A stretch of DNA of 64,000 nt from Bosea sp. 29B (GTDB lineage Bacteria > Pseudomonadota > Alphaproteobacteria > Rhizobiales > Beijerinckiaceae). A program made the translations under genes and the position numbers. The notes below the pieces were generated by a model. The model saw only the letters and a program-made list of their open reading frames with translations, did no database searches and was not told where the DNA came from. This document shows, piece by piece, positions 44,251 to 56,346 of this stretch (the first letter of the stretch is position 1; the number at the start of each line of letters is the position of its first letter). Location of the stretch: contig NZ_LR733817.1 of NCBI RefSeq assembly GCF_902506165.1, positions 5,051,625 to 5,115,624 of the forward strand. The letters are read 5' to 3'.

Positions 44251-45009
44251 ATGTCGGATCTCCGCTCTGCACGGCAAATTGCATTACCTTCAGTCTCCTA
44301 TGGCCCGTTTCGTCACATTGGGGCGGTGCCGTGGCTGATATTGGCTGCGTGGATGCGTGTGCTCGCATTCGCCGGCGGACTGATCGCTGTGCCCGCGATC
44401 GTGATCGCCGACGTCTCATTGCTGATGGCCTTCGTGACCGTGACGTGGCGCATGGTCATGGCCAGCCATGGTCGAACCGGCCTTGGACAATTGGGGTTGC
44501 CCGCGAAGCTCAAGATGGCGCGGAGCGTGCTGCTGCCCGTATTTGGTCTGCTGGTCATGGCCGCGATTGTTGCCGCTGGATCCGGCCTTTTCGCCCGGCC
44601 GCAGGAGTTCATTCTGGGATTTGACGGCATCGCCTTCGATCAGCGGACGCACCCCGGCCGGGTCTGGAGCGCTTTCGTCGCGGCTGTTGTCCTGATGATG
44701 GTTCTGCAGGTCGATGAAAACGCCAAGCCCAGCTTGCCTCGTGCAATCAAGGAGATCGGTCGACATGCTCTCTGGCTCGTGCCTGGCATTCTTCTGGCAG
44801 CCGCGGTTTCGATCCTGCTCCATCCGATCCAGGGCTGGTTTCGGGAGCTGATCGTCGACGCCTGGTTTAAGAAAGGAGCACCGCAGGACCTCAAGATCGT
44901 GCTCTTCTTCAGCTATGTCCTGATTTTCGCGACGATCCGGCTCTGGCTGACGGTTGCAATTCTCGTGTTCGCGTTGCGGCAATCTTACCGCACTCGGATG
45001 AGCGCCTGA
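44251..45009 (+). CDS. Hypothetical integral membrane protein
   Basis: 252 residues with about five to six hydrophobic segments (about 26-62, 91-112, 138-152, 172-188, 212-243). No family is recognised. A charged loop holds [11 protein letters not shown] and a polar [19 protein letters not shown] stretch. Its codons are less GC-rich than those of neighbours such as tgt, and the upstream stretch is AT-rich, so recent acquisition is possible. Confidence 0.7.
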   Translation: MSDLRSARQIALPSVSYGPFRHIGAVPWLILAAWMRVLAFAGGLIAVPAIVIADVSLLMAFVTVTWRMVMASHGRTGLGQLGLPAKLKMARSVLLPVFGLLVMAAIVAAGSGLFARPQEFILGFDGIAFDQRTHPGRVWSAFVAAVVLMMVLQVDENAKPSLPRAIKEIGRHALWLVPGILLAAAVSILLHPIQGWFRELIVDAWFKKGAPQDLKIVLFFSYVLIFATIRLWLTVAILVFALRQSYRTRMSA

Positions 45010-45071
45010 GGGCGGCCGCCACGGCACGGATGGCCTTTCGCAAGGCTGCCGATTGCGCTACCTCGCGAACC

Positions 45072-46241
45072 ATGACCTCACTGCCTGACATGTCCGAGCC
45101 GCAGGTGTCACAACCCGGCGCGACCGATTTCAGCTTCCATCTCCTCGGCCAGGACGGCTCTGCCCGCACCGGCGAGGTCCGCATGCCGCGCGGCGTGATC
45201 CGCACGCCGGCCTTCATGCCGGTCGGCACCGCCGCGACGGTCAAGGGCATGTATCCCGAGCAGGTCAAGGCGCTCGGCGCCGATGTCGTGCTCGGCAACA
45301 CCTATCACCTGATGCTGCGGCCGGGTGCCGAGCGCGTCGCCAGGCTCGGCGGCCTGCACAAGTTCATGAACTGGCCGCATCCGATCCTGACCGATTCCGG
45401 CGGATTCCAGGTGATGTCGCTGGCCAATCTGCGCAAGCTGACCGAGGAGGGCGTTACCTTCCAGTCCCACATCGATGGCTCGAAACATGTGCTGACGCCG
45501 GAGCGCTCGGTCGAGATTCAGAACCTGCTCGGCTCCGACATCGTCATGCAGCTCGACGAATGCGTCTCGCTGCCCTGCGAGGACAAGGTCGCGCAGAAGG
45601 CGATGCATCTGTCGCTTCGTTGGGCCGAGCGCTGCAAGAAGGCTTTTGGCGATCCGGCGGGCAGGGCGCTGTTCGGCATCGTCCAGGGCGGCGCCGTGCC
45701 GGCGCTTCGCGTCGAGAGCGCCCGCGAGCTCGCCGCCATGGACCTCAAGGGCTACGCGATCGGCGGCCTCGCGGTCGGCGAGCCGCAGGATGTGATGCTG
45801 GCGATGATCGAGACGGTCGAGCCGCATCTGCCCAGTGAGAAGCCGCGCTATCTGATGGGCGTCGGCACGCCGGACGACATCGTCGAGGCGGTCAGGCGCG
45901 GCGTCGACATGTTCGATTGCGTGATGCCGACACGTGCCGGCCGCCACGGCCAGATCTTCACCCGCTTCGGCCGGATGAACCTGAAGAACGCCAAGCACGC
46001 CGAGGATGCCAGGCCGGTCGATCCGCAATCCTCCTGCCCGGCGGCGAACAGCTATTCGCGCGCCTATCTGCACCATCTGGTCAAGGCCGAAGAGATGCTC
46101 GGCAAGATGCTGCTGACCTGGGTGAACCTCGCCTATTACCAGGAGCTGATGGCGGGCCTGCGCGCTGCCATCGCCGCAGGGCGCCTGGAAGACTTCATCG
46201 CTGAAACGAAAGAAGGCTGGGCCAAAGGCGAGCCGGCGTGA
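45072..46241 (+). CDS. tgt: tRNA-guanine(34) transglycosylase
   Basis: About 389 residues (family about 375). It has [23 protein letters not shown] with the catalytic Asp, [15 protein letters not shown], and a C-terminal zinc site region ([31 protein letters not shown]). It exchanges guanine-34 for preQ1 in tRNAs with GUN anticodons, in queuosine synthesis; queF lies 4 kb away. Start uncertain between 45072 and 45090. It overlaps the next gene by 4 bases. Confidence 0.96.
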   Translation: MTSLPDMSEPQVSQPGATDFSFHLLGQDGSARTGEVRMPRGVIRTPAFMPVGTAATVKGMYPEQVKALGADVVLGNTYHLMLRPGAERVARLGGLHKFMNWPHPILTDSGGFQVMSLANLRKLTEEGVTFQSHIDGSKHVLTPERSVEIQNLLGSDIVMQLDECVSLPCEDKVAQKAMHLSLRWAERCKKAFGDPAGRALFGIVQGGAVPALRVESARELAAMDLKGYAIGGLAVGEPQDVMLAMIETVEPHLPSEKPRYLMGVGTPDDIVEAVRRGVDMFDCVMPTRAGRHGQIFTRFGRMNLKNAKHAEDARPVDPQSSCPAANSYSRAYLHHLVKAEEMLGKMLLTWVNLAYYQELMAGLRAAIAAGRLEDFIAETKEGWAKGEPA

Positions 46242-47032
46242 TCGATCCCTGGCTCGGTCTGCTGCTGCTGAAGATGGCGGTCGCGGCCGCCATCGTCGTC
46301 AGCTGCTCGATGCTGGCCGAGCGATCGGGACCGTTGCTCGCGGCGATGATCGCGACGCTGCCGATCTCGGCCGGGCCGGTCTATGTCTTCCTGGCGCTCG
46401 ATCACGACTCCGCCTTCATCTCGGCGAGCGCGCTCGCCAGCATGAGCTCTAATCTCTCCAATGCCGGTCTATCGCTGGTCTATGTGCTGCTGGCGCAGCG
46501 TTTCGGAACGGTGACCTGCCTGGTTGCGGCGCTGCTGACCTTCTTCCTGCTCGTCTCCGGCCTGCAGGCGTTGGCCTTAGCCTTCAGTGTCATGCTTGTG
46601 GCGACACCGATCGTCTTCCTGATCCTGCACCGCATCGTTCGGCCTTATCTCGCGGCACGTCCTGCGATCACGCCGCGGCGGCCCTGGTATGCCATCCCGC
46701 TGCGGGCCGCTGCGGTCGCAGCCCTGGCCGGAACGGTTACCACCATCAGCGCGCGCGTCGGCCCGGCCTGGTCGGGCGTGCTGGCGACCTTTCCGATCGT
46801 GCTGTCGAGCCTGATCGCGATCCTGCAGCCGCGCATCGGCGGGCCGGCCAGCGCCGCGGTCATCGCCAACAGCCTGCTGGGGCTGCTCGGTTTCGGCTTC
46901 GCGATGGCGCTGGTCCATGTCACGGCCGTGCCGCTCGGCTCCTGGCTGGCGCTCGGCCTCGGCCTGCTGGTCTGCGTCGTCTGGAATCTCGGCCTGATGT
47001 CACTGGCGCGACGCCGGCGCCGGGTATCGTAG
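46238..47032 (+). CDS. Polytopic membrane protein of unknown function
   Basis: 264 residues, largely hydrophobic, about eight membrane helices, with a short Pro/Arg loop ([11 protein letters not shown]) in the middle and an arginine-rich end. It starts at GTG overlapping the tgt stop (GTGA), so it is co-translated with tgt. Two similar halves each carry a T/V-x-P-I-like turn ([21 protein letters not shown]), which suggests an internal duplication. It may be a transporter; the family is not recognised. Confidence 0.72.
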   Translation: MIDPWLGLLLLKMAVAAAIVVSCSMLAERSGPLLAAMIATLPISAGPVYVFLALDHDSAFISASALASMSSNLSNAGLSLVYVLLAQRFGTVTCLVAALLTFFLLVSGLQALALAFSVMLVATPIVFLILHRIVRPYLAARPAITPRRPWYAIPLRAAAVAALAGTVTTISARVGPAWSGVLATFPIVLSSLIAILQPRIGGPASAAVIANSLLGLLGFGFAMALVHVTAVPLGSWLALGLGLLVCVVWNLGLMSLARRRRRVS

Positions 47033-47076
47033 GCCTCTGCCGCGGCTGCGGTCGTCGAAGCGAGGAGTTTGGCACG

Positions 47077-47532
47077 ATGTATCAGAGGATCGTGCAGGCG
47101 CGGGTGCGTGCGCTGTTCGACGCGGTGAACAGGGGCGACGCGGAGCCGGTGATCGCCGCCTTCGCGCGAACCTTCGAGCATCGCTTCCTCGGCGACGACC
47201 ACGCGCTTGGTGGTTCGCGCACCTCGCTTTCGGCGGTGCGCGACTGGTATGAGCGTCTCTACCGGCTGCTGCCCGACATCCACTTCGATCTCGAGCGGAT
47301 CGATGTCGCCGGACCGCCATGGAACGCGGTCGTGGTCGTGGATTGGCGCGAGACCAACAGCGGCACCGATGGCGTGCGCACCTTCAACCGCGGCCACCAC
47401 GTCCTGCATCTCGCCTGGGGGCGAGCGACGCGCCTGTTGATCTGCCCGGATACGACGCTGCTCGTGGCGACGCTCGACCGGCTCTTTGCAGCCGGCAATC
47501 TGGAGGCGCATGCCCCGCCGATCACGGGATGA
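47077..47532 (+). CDS. NTF2-like (SnoaL-type) protein
   Basis: 151 residues. The first helix contains VRALFDAVNRGDAEPVIAAFA, then FEHRFLGD, and the strand-rich second half has VVVVDWRETNSGTDG and GHHVLHLAWGRATRLLI. This matches the NTF2/SnoaL cone fold, used by many small-molecule isomerases and hydrolases. The specific role is unknown. Confidence 0.77.
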   Translation: MYQRIVQARVRALFDAVNRGDAEPVIAAFARTFEHRFLGDDHALGGSRTSLSAVRDWYERLYRLLPDIHFDLERIDVAGPPWNAVVVVDWRETNSGTDGVRTFNRGHHVLHLAWGRATRLLICPDTTLLVATLDRLFAAGNLEAHAPPITG

Positions 47533-47539
47533 TCCGGCT

Positions 47540-48460
47540 CTAGGGCGCCGCTGGGCGACGCCATGAGGCGACGAACAGCCCGGCGATGATCAGCGCGATG
47601 CCGCCGATCTGCAGCCCGCTCGGGATCTCGCCGAGCACGGGAATCGCAAGCAACGTACCGACGACCGGGATCATCGGCGGAAAGCGTCCTGCGACGGAGG
47701 GGCCGAGTATCGGCGTCGACCAGCTCCAGATCCACAGGCCGACGATGACGTTGAGCACGCCCTGATTGATCGCGTGCAGCAGCAGGACCCACCAGGGTGC
47801 GACGTCGAAGCCGCGGAAATAGAAGGCGAAGTAGATCGGCAGATAGGCCATCGATAGCACGGAGACGACGGCCGTGGCCTTGAGGGCGTTGACCCGCCAG
47901 AGCTGGATCAGCAGCGGATAGCCGCCCCAGACCAGTCCGACGCCGAGGAAGCAGAGATCGCCGAAGACGATGCTCGGGTTGGAATGCGTCGTGCCGGCAA
48001 TGCCGAGGCAGGCGAGGCCGATGAGCACCGCGATCACGCCGAGCACGAGCTGCCGCGTCAAGAGCGCGCCGAACAGGACGACGCTGCCGACGATGCCGAT
48101 CACCGTGACGGTGCCCGGCCCGATCACCGCGCCATGGGCGGCGGGAGCATAGGTCAGTCCCGTCATGAGCAGGAAGCTCATCGGGAAACCGCTCATCACC
48201 GCCAGGACCAGACCGCGCTTCCAGCCGAGACCGGCGCAATCGCGCAATCCCCCGCCCATCATGAAGCTAGGCAGCAGCAGGAAGCCGGCGGTGACGAAGC
48301 GCAGCGCCAGCATGTCGTGCGATGACAGGCCGTTCAGCACGGCGTGACGGCTGACGACGAAATTCGCCCCGAAGATCAGCATGGCGAAGGCCATGCCGGC
48401 AAAGGCGAGTTGCCGGCGCCAGCGCAGCCGCTCGTCCGAAAGGGGCACGGATTGATGCAT
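47540..48460 (-). CDS. DMT superfamily (EamA) transporter
   Basis: 306 residues with ten hydrophobic helices in two repeated halves. The FGANFVVSRHAV, LRFVTAGFLLLPSF and WVLLLHAINQGVLNVIVGLW blocks follow the EamA pattern. It is likely an efflux pump for metabolites. It converges with the NTF2-like gene. Confidence 0.88.
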   Translation of the reverse strand: MHQSVPLSDERLRWRRQLAFAGMAFAMLIFGANFVVSRHAVLNGLSSHDMLALRFVTAGFLLLPSFMMGGGLRDCAGLGWKRGLVLAVMSGFPMSFLLMTGLTYAPAAHGAVIGPGTVTVIGIVGSVVLFGALLTRQLVLGVIAVLIGLACLGIAGTTHSNPSIVFGDLCFLGVGLVWGGYPLLIQLWRVNALKATAVVSVLSMAYLPIYFAFYFRGFDVAPWWVLLLHAINQGVLNVIVGLWIWSWSTPILGPSVAGRFPPMIPVVGTLLAIPVLGEIPSGLQIGGIALIIAGLFVASWRRPAAP

Positions 48461-48548
48461 GCTCTAGCTTAGTTCGAAGCTGGAGCATGCGGTTAGTGGT
48501 ATCAGCGCATGGCGTGGCCGCGCCGCTGGCTATTGCAGCGCAACAAAC

Positions 48549-49847
<1,299 letters not shown>

Positions 49848-49989
49848 TTAGGTGGGCAAGGGATGTCGCGCTTCTAGACACAAGCGGCGGCGACGGGAAG
49901 GGGCGGTGGCATTTATCCGGGCCGGGGATTAAAAGCCGCGACAACTCAGCGTCCGCCCACGGCGGATGTGCATCGATCAGGACCACGAC

Positions 49990-50445
49990 ATGACCATCGA
50001 CGCCTCGACCCTCCAGCTCGGCAAGGCGAGCGAATTGCCGCGCTCGCCGGAGGAAGCTCGCCTCGACCGCGTGCCGAACCCGCATGCTGGCACCGACTAT
50101 CTCGCCCGCTTTACCTGCCCGGAGTTCACCTCGATCTGCCCGGTCACCGGCCAGCCCGATTTCGGCATCCTGGTGATCGACTATCTGCCGGGCGACTGGC
50201 TGGTCGAATCGAAGTCGCTCAAGCTCTATCTCGGCGCCTTCCGCAATCACGGTGCCTTCCACGAGGACTGCACCGTCGGCATCGGCAAGACGCTGGTCGA
50301 GCTGCTCGAGCCGAAATGGTTCCGCATCGGCGGCTACTGGTATCCGCGCGGCGGCATCCCGATCGACGTCTTCTTCCAGACCGGCGAGGCTCCGAAAGGC
50401 CTCTGGCTGCCCGACCAGGGCGTCGCGCCCTATCGCGGGCGCTGA
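49990..50445 (+). CDS. queF: NADPH-dependent 7-cyano-7-deazaguanine reductase
   Basis: 151 residues, the short QueF form. [19 protein letters not shown] holds the catalytic Cys, followed by [23 protein letters not shown] with the substrate-binding Glu and the partner Asp. It reduces preQ0 to preQ1, which tgt (45072) inserts into tRNA. An alternative ATG at 49966 adds 8 residues. Confidence 0.96.
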   Translation: MTIDASTLQLGKASELPRSPEEARLDRVPNPHAGTDYLARFTCPEFTSICPVTGQPDFGILVIDYLPGDWLVESKSLKLYLGAFRNHGAFHEDCTVGIGKTLVELLEPKWFRIGGYWYPRGGIPIDVFFQTGEAPKGLWLPDQGVAPYRGR

Positions 50446-50462
50446 CGCTCAGGACTGAAGCT

Positions 50463-51680
50463 CTAAGTCCGGCTTCCGGCCAAGGGCAGGATGCGCGGCG
50501 CCAGCACGCCAAGCACCGCGATCCCGGCGGCAAAGATCAGGATGGCGCTGCTGGTGCCGAACAGATGCAGGGCGGCGCCCATCAGCACCGGCCCAAGCGC
50601 ATGGCCACAGAACAGCGCGCAGGCGAACAGCGCCACGGCCGAGCCGCGGGCGGTCGGCGCGAGTTCGGTCGCCTGCGCCTGGAAGGTGCCGTGCATCAGG
50701 AAGAAGCCGAAGCCACTCAGCGTGAAGATCGCGACCGCACTCCACCAGGGCAGGAAGGCGAGCGAGAACAGGGCATAGGCGAAGCCCATCACGATGCCGC
50801 CCAGGGTCGTCATCCGGGTCGGCCCGAGCCGCTCGACCAGGATCCGGGTCAGGACGCCGTAGATGATGCCGCCGAGCCCGGTGCCGGCGATGACGAGGCC
50901 GGCTTGTGACGGGCCGACATCGGCGCGCTCGTGCAGGATTGCGGCGATATAGGGCGGCATGCCGAAGATCAGGCTGCCCTCGACCACGACGAGACCATAG
51001 AGCAGCTTCGAGCGTGGATTGGCGAAGACGGCGGCATAGCTGGTCAGCGCGGTCTTGAAGCTGAGCGGCGGGCGCGACGCGTTCGGCCGGGGCTTCAGCA
51101 CCAGCACGACCAGCATCCCGGCGATTCCGGCGATCGCACCCGCCATCACGAAGACGTAGCGCCAGCCGAGGTGCTCGGCGATCAGCCCGGAGCAGGCGGC
51201 GCCGACCATCTGCCCGACGATCATCAGCACCAGGAAGCGGCCGAGCATGATCTGGCGTTCGGCCATGGGCGCGCGGTCGCCGATCGCCGCCATCGCGACA
51301 GGAATGACGCCGCCTGCAGCGATGCCGGCGACCGTGCGGACGCCCGTCAGCATCTCGAAAGAGCCGGCGAAGCCGGCGGCCAGTGAGAGCAGGGCGAGCG
51401 CGCCGAGGCAGACCGCGATCGTTCGCAGCTTGCCGATCGAATCCGCGATCGGGCCGAGAAAGGGCTGGCCAACCGCATAGGCGAAGGCGAAGGCCGTCGC
51501 GACCGCGGCGACCTGCGCGATGCTGCGCGTGAACTCCGCCGCCAGCGTCGGTACCAGCGGGTCGAGCAGACGCATGGTGAAGGTCGAGGCGAAGCCGCAC
51601 GCCCCGAGCACCAGGATGAGTGACTTCAGCGAACCTTGCGGGGGCGCGGGCGGAACGGTACTGGCGGGCGTCTCAGACAT
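50463..51680 (-). CDS. MFS transporter
   Basis: 405 residues, about twelve helices. It has the loop 2-3 motif in [18 protein letters not shown], and the start follows the AraJ/YdhP-like layout ([23 protein letters not shown]). It is likely proton-driven efflux of a drug or sugar-like compound. The ATG at 51680 overlaps the kdsA stop by 8 bases, so it is the second gene of that operon. Confidence 0.9.
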   Translation of the reverse strand: MSETPASTVPPAPPQGSLKSLILVLGACGFASTFTMRLLDPLVPTLAAEFTRSIAQVAAVATAFAFAYAVGQPFLGPIADSIGKLRTIAVCLGALALLSLAAGFAGSFEMLTGVRTVAGIAAGGVIPVAMAAIGDRAPMAERQIMLGRFLVLMIVGQMVGAACSGLIAEHLGWRYVFVMAGAIAGIAGMLVVLVLKPRPNASRPPLSFKTALTSYAAVFANPRSKLLYGLVVVEGSLIFGMPPYIAAILHERADVGPSQAGLVIAGTGLGGIIYGVLTRILVERLGPTRMTTLGGIVMGFAYALFSLAFLPWWSAVAIFTLSGFGFFLMHGTFQAQATELAPTARGSAVALFACALFCGHALGPVLMGAALHLFGTSSAILIFAAGIAVLGVLAPRILPLAGSRT

Positions 51681-52542
51681 ACGCCAGCGTAGAATGCGTC
51701 GTGCGCTTGGCAAGCCGGTCGAACTCTTGCAGTTCTGCGATCAGTGCATGGAAGTCACGCAGTGGCACCATGTTCGGCCCGTCAGACGGGGCGTTGTCGG
51801 GGTCGGGATGGGTCTCGATGAAGACGCCGGCGACGCCGACCGCGACCGCGGCACGCGCCAGCACCGGCACGAATTCGCGCTGGCCGCCGGTCGAGGCGCC
51901 TTTGCCGCCGGGCTGCTGCACCGAATGGGTGGCGTCGAAGATCACGGGCGCGCCGATCTCGGCCATGATCGGCAGGGCGCGCATGTCGGTGACCAGCGTG
52001 TTGTAGCCGAAAGAGGCGCCGCGCTCGGTCAGCATCACGTTCGGATTGCCGCTCTCGGTCACCTTGGCGGCGACGTTGACCATGTCCCACGGAGCCAGGA
52101 ACTGGCCCTTCTTGACGTTGACGACGCGGCCGGTCTTGGCGGCGGCGACGAGCAGGTCGGTCTGCCGGCAGAGGAAGGCCGGAATCTGCAGGATGTCGAC
52201 CACCTCGGCGACCGGCGCGCACTGGCTCACATCGTGGATGTCGGTCAGCACTGGCAAGCCAGTGCGCTCGCGGATCTCGGCGTAGACGGGCAGGGCGGCT
52301 TCCAGGCCGATGCCACGCTGGCCCTTCACGCTGGTGCGGTTGGCCTTGTCGAACGAAGCCTTGAAGACCAGCCCGATGCCGAGCTTCTCGGACGTCTCCT
52401 TCAGCGCCAGGGCGATCTCCAGCGCGTGATCGCGGCTCTCCATCTGGCAGGGGCCGGCGATCAAGGCGAGCGGCAGGCCGTTACCGAATCGGACGGGCCT
52501 GGCGAGGTCGGCGCCCACGGTGACGATGGCGTTGGCGGTCAT
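51673..52542 (-). CDS. kdsA: 3-Deoxy-D-manno-octulosonate 8-phosphate synthase
   Basis: 289 residues. It shows [27 protein letters not shown], the [10 protein letters not shown] block, [15 protein letters not shown], and [12 protein letters not shown]. It condenses arabinose-5-phosphate with PEP to Kdo-8-phosphate for lipid A inner core; enolase nearby makes PEP. Confidence 0.97.
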   Translation of the reverse strand: MTANAIVTVGADLARPVRFGNGLPLALIAGPCQMESRDHALEIALALKETSEKLGIGLVFKASFDKANRTSVKGQRGIGLEAALPVYAEIRERTGLPVLTDIHDVSQCAPVAEVVDILQIPAFLCRQTDLLVAAAKTGRVVNVKKGQFLAPWDMVNVAAKVTESGNPNVMLTERGASFGYNTLVTDMRALPIMAEIGAPVIFDATHSVQQPGGKGASTGGQREFVPVLARAAVAVGVAGVFIETHPDPDNAPSDGPNMVPLRDFHALIAELQEFDRLAKRTTHSTLAYV

Positions 52543-52580
52543 GGCAGGCTCCTGGCTGAGGCGGCTGGTTTAGAAGCCGC

Positions 52581-52985
52581 TCACTTGGCTGGCAAGCGCC
52601 GCCATGGCCAGCGCGTGACGCCGGAAGCGTGCAGCGCCGCCCAGATCAGCACCGGCTGCAGGGCTAGGCGAGGGCCATGATCCCACCAGCTGCTCGGCAA
52701 TCCCGGAAGGACGACACCTTCTAGGGCGTGCTTGAGATTGGCCGGGAACACACAGAGCGCATAGAGCGCAAGGCCGGTTCCTGCGGTCTTGCGCAGCCGC
52801 GGAATCAACAGGCCGAGTGCGCCGAGAATTTCGGCGATGCCCGTCGCGATCACGGTTCCGTATGGCGCAGGGACCCAATCCGGCACGATCGGCAGGAAGG
52901 CTGCAGGCGAGCGCAGATGCAGCAGTCCGGCAGCAAGATAAAACGCCGCCAGCAGCCAGAGCAGGCCCTGCTGCCCCGCAGTCAT
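52581..52985 (-). CDS. DoxX-like membrane protein
   Basis: About 134 residues, four helices, in the DoxX family pattern (LLAAFYLAAGLLHLRSP, ATGIAEILGALGLLIPRLRK). It starts directly after the multicopper-oxidase-fold gene stop (TGA-GTG-ATG), so the two are an operon. Electron-transfer or quinone-linked roles have been proposed for the family; the exact job is unknown. Confidence 0.85.
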   Translation of the reverse strand: MTAGQQGLLWLLAAFYLAAGLLHLRSPAAFLPIVPDWVPAPYGTVIATGIAEILGALGLLIPRLRKTAGTGLALYALCVFPANLKHALEGVVLPGLPSSWWDHGPRLALQPVLIWAALHASGVTRWPWRRLPAK

Positions 52986-52988
52986 CAC

Positions 52989-54434
52989 TCACGTCACCTC
53001 GAACCAGCTCCACAGCCCGCGGTCGAAGCGCTCCAGCACGGTCGATGAGATCAGCCAGCGGCCGGGATTGTCGGCGATGAAGGCGATATGCAGGCGCTTG
53101 CCCTCGGGGATTTGCACTGTGTCGAGGAAATAGGGCTCCCAGCCGTCGTCGAGCGGATGCAGCAGGCGGAAGCAGTGGCCGTGGACATGGAAGGGCTGCA
53201 GGAAGGCGGTCTTGTTGGTGATGCCGATCACCACCGGTGATCCGCGCTTGACGCTGAACAGCGGCTTGCCCTTCGGATCGCCCTGGCCGCCATTGACGGT
53301 CCAGGGCCTGGCGAGGTCGAGGCCGGCGAGATCGAGCTTGTTCTCCGGCGTGACCTTGGCGCCGCCCTCGATGATCATCTCGGAGCGCCTGGCGTCCTGG
53401 AGCCTGACCGCCGCCGGCAGCGCCGGATTGAGCGGCATGGCCGTGATCGCCGGGCGCGCCGGCTTCGCCGTCCCGTCGCTGACGAAGCGCACCAGCGGCA
53501 CGCCGGGGCCGATCAGCGCGGTGACGCTGGCGGCGGCGCCGACCGTCTCGGGCATGTCGAAGATCACGTCGTAGCGCGTGCCCGGCGCGAAAGGCAGCTG
53601 ACCCCGGACCGGTTCGAAGGTCTCGGTCGGCTGGCCGTCGACCGCGGCGACGAAAGCCTTCATCTCGTCGAAGCGCAGCCGCATGATCCGGGCATTGCAG
53701 GCATTAGCAAGCCGAAGCCGGACGCGGGCGCCCGGCGGCAGCTTGACCGGCAGTGGCGGCGGCTTGCCGTTGACCGTCAGCCAGCTGCCGAGTCGGCCGG
53801 CCGCGGCGCCGTCCTGTGCGTCCACCGCAAAGGGTAGAAGTTTCTGGTCGTCGCCGAGCAGCCAGTCGCCGATCAGGGCGGGCAAATCGAGATCGACTGC
53901 GGGCGGCTCCTTCTCCTCGACGATGAGCAGGCCGGAGAGCCCGCGCCCGGCCGGCTCGGACGATCCGCCGAGCAGCATCGGCCGATAAAGGAATGTGCCG
54001 GAATCAGGTGGCGTCAGTCGGTATTCGAATTGCCCGCCGGGAGGCACCGGCTCCTGGCTGAAGCCGCCGACACCGTCCATGGCGTGGTCGGCGCGCAGGC
54101 CGTGCCAATGCAGCGAAAGCGGCTTGTCGGTCCGATTCTGCAGGTTGAGACGCAAGGTCTCGCCCTGCTTCACCTTGAGGACGGGTCCCGGGGTCGCACC
54201 ATCGAAGGACCAGATCTCGGTCTCGGGCGCCGGCGCCGGTCGCAAGCGCAGCTTGGCGGGGGCGGCGACGAGATTCGGTGCGGCGCCTGCCGACGCGGCT
54301 TGCGGGGCAGCCGGCGACTGTTGGGCCAGTGCGGACAGCGGCGAGAGCAGGGTCGCCATGCCGGCGCCCTGTGCGATGACGAGGCGTCGACTGGGATGAG
54401 GGCGCGAGGCCGGCGGCGAAGCGTCTTTGCTCAT
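52989..54434 (-). CDS. Multicopper-oxidase-fold protein without copper ligands (SufI/FtsP-like), Tat-exported
   Basis: 481 residues. A twin-arginine signal (SRRLVIAQGAG, then a hydrophobic run to ALAQ) precedes three cupredoxin domains. The first domain keeps LHWHG, but the paired WYHxH is LYRPM. The C-terminal domain keeps HVHGHCF but has GRWLISSTVLERF where oxidases have the HCHxxxH ligands. Without type 1 and most type 2/3 copper ligands it should not be a laccase. SufI/FtsP is the known copper-free relative, so a structural or division-linked role is possible. Confidence 0.86.
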   Translation of the reverse strand: MSKDASPPASRPHPSRRLVIAQGAGMATLLSPLSALAQQSPAAPQAASAGAAPNLVAAPAKLRLRPAPAPETEIWSFDGATPGPVLKVKQGETLRLNLQNRTDKPLSLHWHGLRADHAMDGVGGFSQEPVPPGGQFEYRLTPPDSGTFLYRPMLLGGSSEPAGRGLSGLLIVEEKEPPAVDLDLPALIGDWLLGDDQKLLPFAVDAQDGAAAGRLGSWLTVNGKPPPLPVKLPPGARVRLRLANACNARIMRLRFDEMKAFVAAVDGQPTETFEPVRGQLPFAPGTRYDVIFDMPETVGAAASVTALIGPGVPLVRFVSDGTAKPARPAITAMPLNPALPAAVRLQDARRSEMIIEGGAKVTPENKLDLAGLDLARPWTVNGGQGDPKGKPLFSVKRGSPVVIGITNKTAFLQPFHVHGHCFRLLHPLDDGWEPYFLDTVQIPEGKRLHIAFIADNPGRWLISSTVLERFDRGLWSWFEVT

Positions 54435-54600
54435 GCTCGCGACATAGCCTCACCGGGTCATTCTGGCGAGCGTAAAGCCGCGCGGGGGCCGCCTTCGCAG
54501 AAGTGTCGCATTTTTTTGCTGCATGACGCGCCCGAAATGGTATAGCGGCGCGGCCTACGGTGCTGCTGTCGCGAGGACTGCGATGTGGCGCACCGGGTCG

Positions 54601-54685
54601 GCGGGCGTGGCGGAACTGGTAGACGCACTGGTTTTAGGTACCAGCGGCGAAAGTCGTGGGGGTTCGAGTCCCTCCGCCCGCACCA
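54601..54685 (+). tRNA. tRNA-Leu (anticodon TAG)
   Basis: 85 bases. The acceptor GCGGGCG pairs with CGCCCGC. Anticodon stem CTGGT/ACCAG encloses TTTAGGT with anticodon TAG. It has the long variable arm of class II leucine tRNAs, a TTCGAGTCC arm, and an encoded CCA. Confidence 0.97.
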
Positions 54686-54771
54686 GGATTCGGATTTCGC
54701 GAGCGCGGCGGCGGTCACCCGGCGTCGCGCTTTGGACATTGAAGTAAAGAGCTGTTGAGCGGATCAGAGCG

Positions 54772-56205
54772 ATGAACGTGACCGAAACCCTGTCCCAGGG
54801 CCTCAAGCGCGAATTTCAGGTGGTGCTGAACGCCACCGACCTCAAGACCAGGCTGGATGACGGCCTCGCCGGTCTGCAGGGCAAGGCCCGCATCAACGGC
54901 TTCCGTCCCGGCAAGGTTCCGGTCGGCCATCTGCGCCGGCTCTACGGCCGCTCGGTCATGGCCGATGTCGTCCAGAACGCCGTCAACGAGGCGAACCAGA
55001 AGATCGTCGCCGACAACGGCCTGAAGCTCGCCTTCGAGCCGCAGATCAAGTTCCCCGAGAACAAGGACGAGATCGAGGCCGCGATGGAGGCCAAGGGCGA
55101 TCTCGCCTTCACCGTCGCGCTCGAAGTTCTGCCGAAGATCGAAGTCGCCGACGTCTCCGACGTCTCGCTCGAGAAGCCGGTCGCGGAGGTCCCCGAGGCC
55201 GATGTCGATGCCGCGCTGGAGCGCATGGCCTCGCAGAATCGCGCCTTCGAGTCGAAGAAGGACGGCGCCAAGGCCGCCAAGGGCGATCGCCTGCTGATCT
55301 CCTTCGTCGGCACGCTCGAAGGCAAGCCTTTCGACGGCGGCACCGGCTCGGAAATCCCGCTCGAACTCGGTGCGGGCCAGTTCATCCCGGGCTTCGAAGA
55401 GCAGCTCGAGGGCGTCAAGAAGGGTGAGCAGCGCACCGTTTCGGTGACCTTCCCCGAGAACTATGCGGCTGAGAACCTCGCCGGCAAGCCGGCCGAGTTC
55501 GCCGTCACCGTCGACGATGTCCAGGCTCCGGGCGAGCTGAAGATCGACGACGAGCTCGCCAAGGGCTTCGGCATGGAGTCGCTCGACGCGCTCAAGACCG
55601 CGATTCGCGAGCAGATCGGCCGCGAGTTCGGCGAGCAGTCGCGCCGCAAGATCAAGAAGGCCCTGCTCGACGCGCTCGACGGCAAGTACAGCTTCGACCT
55701 GCCGCCGACCCTGGTCGAGCAGGAGTTCGCGGCGGTCTGGAGCCAGGTCGAGGCGGACATGAAGAACGCCAACAAGACCTTTGCCGACGAGAACACCACC
55801 GAGGACGAGGCTCGCGCCGAGTATCGCAGGATCGCCGAGCGCCGCGTGCGCCTCGGCCTGGTGCTGGCCGAAATCGGCGAGCAGGCCAAGGTCCAGATCT
55901 CGGATGACGAGGTGACTCAGGCCCTGATCGCGCGCGCCCGCCAGTTCCCGGGCCAGGAGAAGGAAGTCTGGGAGTTCTATCGCAAGAACCCGCAGGCGCT
56001 CGCCGAGATCCGCGCCCCGATCTTCGAGGAGAAGGTCGTCGACCATCTGCTCGGTCAGGTGAAGGTCTCCGACAAGTCGGTCTCGCGCGAGGCGCTCTTC
56101 GCCGACGACGAGGACGAAGGCGCTGCCGAGGCCAAGCCGAAGGCCGCCAAGGCGAAGAAGACCAAGAAGGCTGCGACCGAGGCGGCGGACGAGGCCTCGG
56201 CCTGA
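54772..56205 (+). CDS. tig: Trigger factor
   Basis: 477 residues. The ribosome-binding domain carries [17 protein letters not shown] (the GFRxGxxP signature, about residues 43-59). A PPIase FKBP domain follows (about 160-245; [20 protein letters not shown]), then the helical C-terminal arm, and a Lys/Ala tail typical of alphaproteobacteria. It assists nascent chains at the ribosome. The tig-clpP-clpX-lon order is conserved. Confidence 0.98.
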   Translation: MNVTETLSQGLKREFQVVLNATDLKTRLDDGLAGLQGKARINGFRPGKVPVGHLRRLYGRSVMADVVQNAVNEANQKIVADNGLKLAFEPQIKFPENKDEIEAAMEAKGDLAFTVALEVLPKIEVADVSDVSLEKPVAEVPEADVDAALERMASQNRAFESKKDGAKAAKGDRLLISFVGTLEGKPFDGGTGSEIPLELGAGQFIPGFEEQLEGVKKGEQRTVSVTFPENYAAENLAGKPAEFAVTVDDVQAPGELKIDDELAKGFGMESLDALKTAIREQIGREFGEQSRRKIKKALLDALDGKYSFDLPPTLVEQEFAAVWSQVEADMKNANKTFADENTTEDEARAEYRRIAERRVRLGLVLAEIGEQAKVQISDDEVTQALIARARQFPGQEKEVWEFYRKNPQALAEIRAPIFEEKVVDHLLGQVKVSDKSVSREALFADDEDEGAAEAKPKAAKAKKTKKAATEAADEASA

Positions 56206-56231
56206 TCCTTCCCAGCTGATCGATGATATCG

Positions 56232-56268
56232 GCGCCGTCCGCACTCTGCGGGCGGCGCTTCCCTTTTC
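56232..56268 (+). terminator. Terminator after tig
   Basis: A 12-bp stem (GCGCCGTCCGCA at 56232-56243, one G-T pair) with loop CTC and the partner at 56247-56258. The T-run is interrupted (TTCCCTTTT). Confidence 0.6.
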
Positions 56269-56346
56269 AGCCGCCGCAGGCATGCTTATGTGGGGTCTTC
56301 GCCGCTATCGGCTGATTCCCGCCCGCTTTGACCCCAAGGACCGACG

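Noticed and set aside
52989..54434. Laccase or copper-efflux oxidase
   Set aside because: The HCHxxxH and WYHxH ligand blocks are missing.
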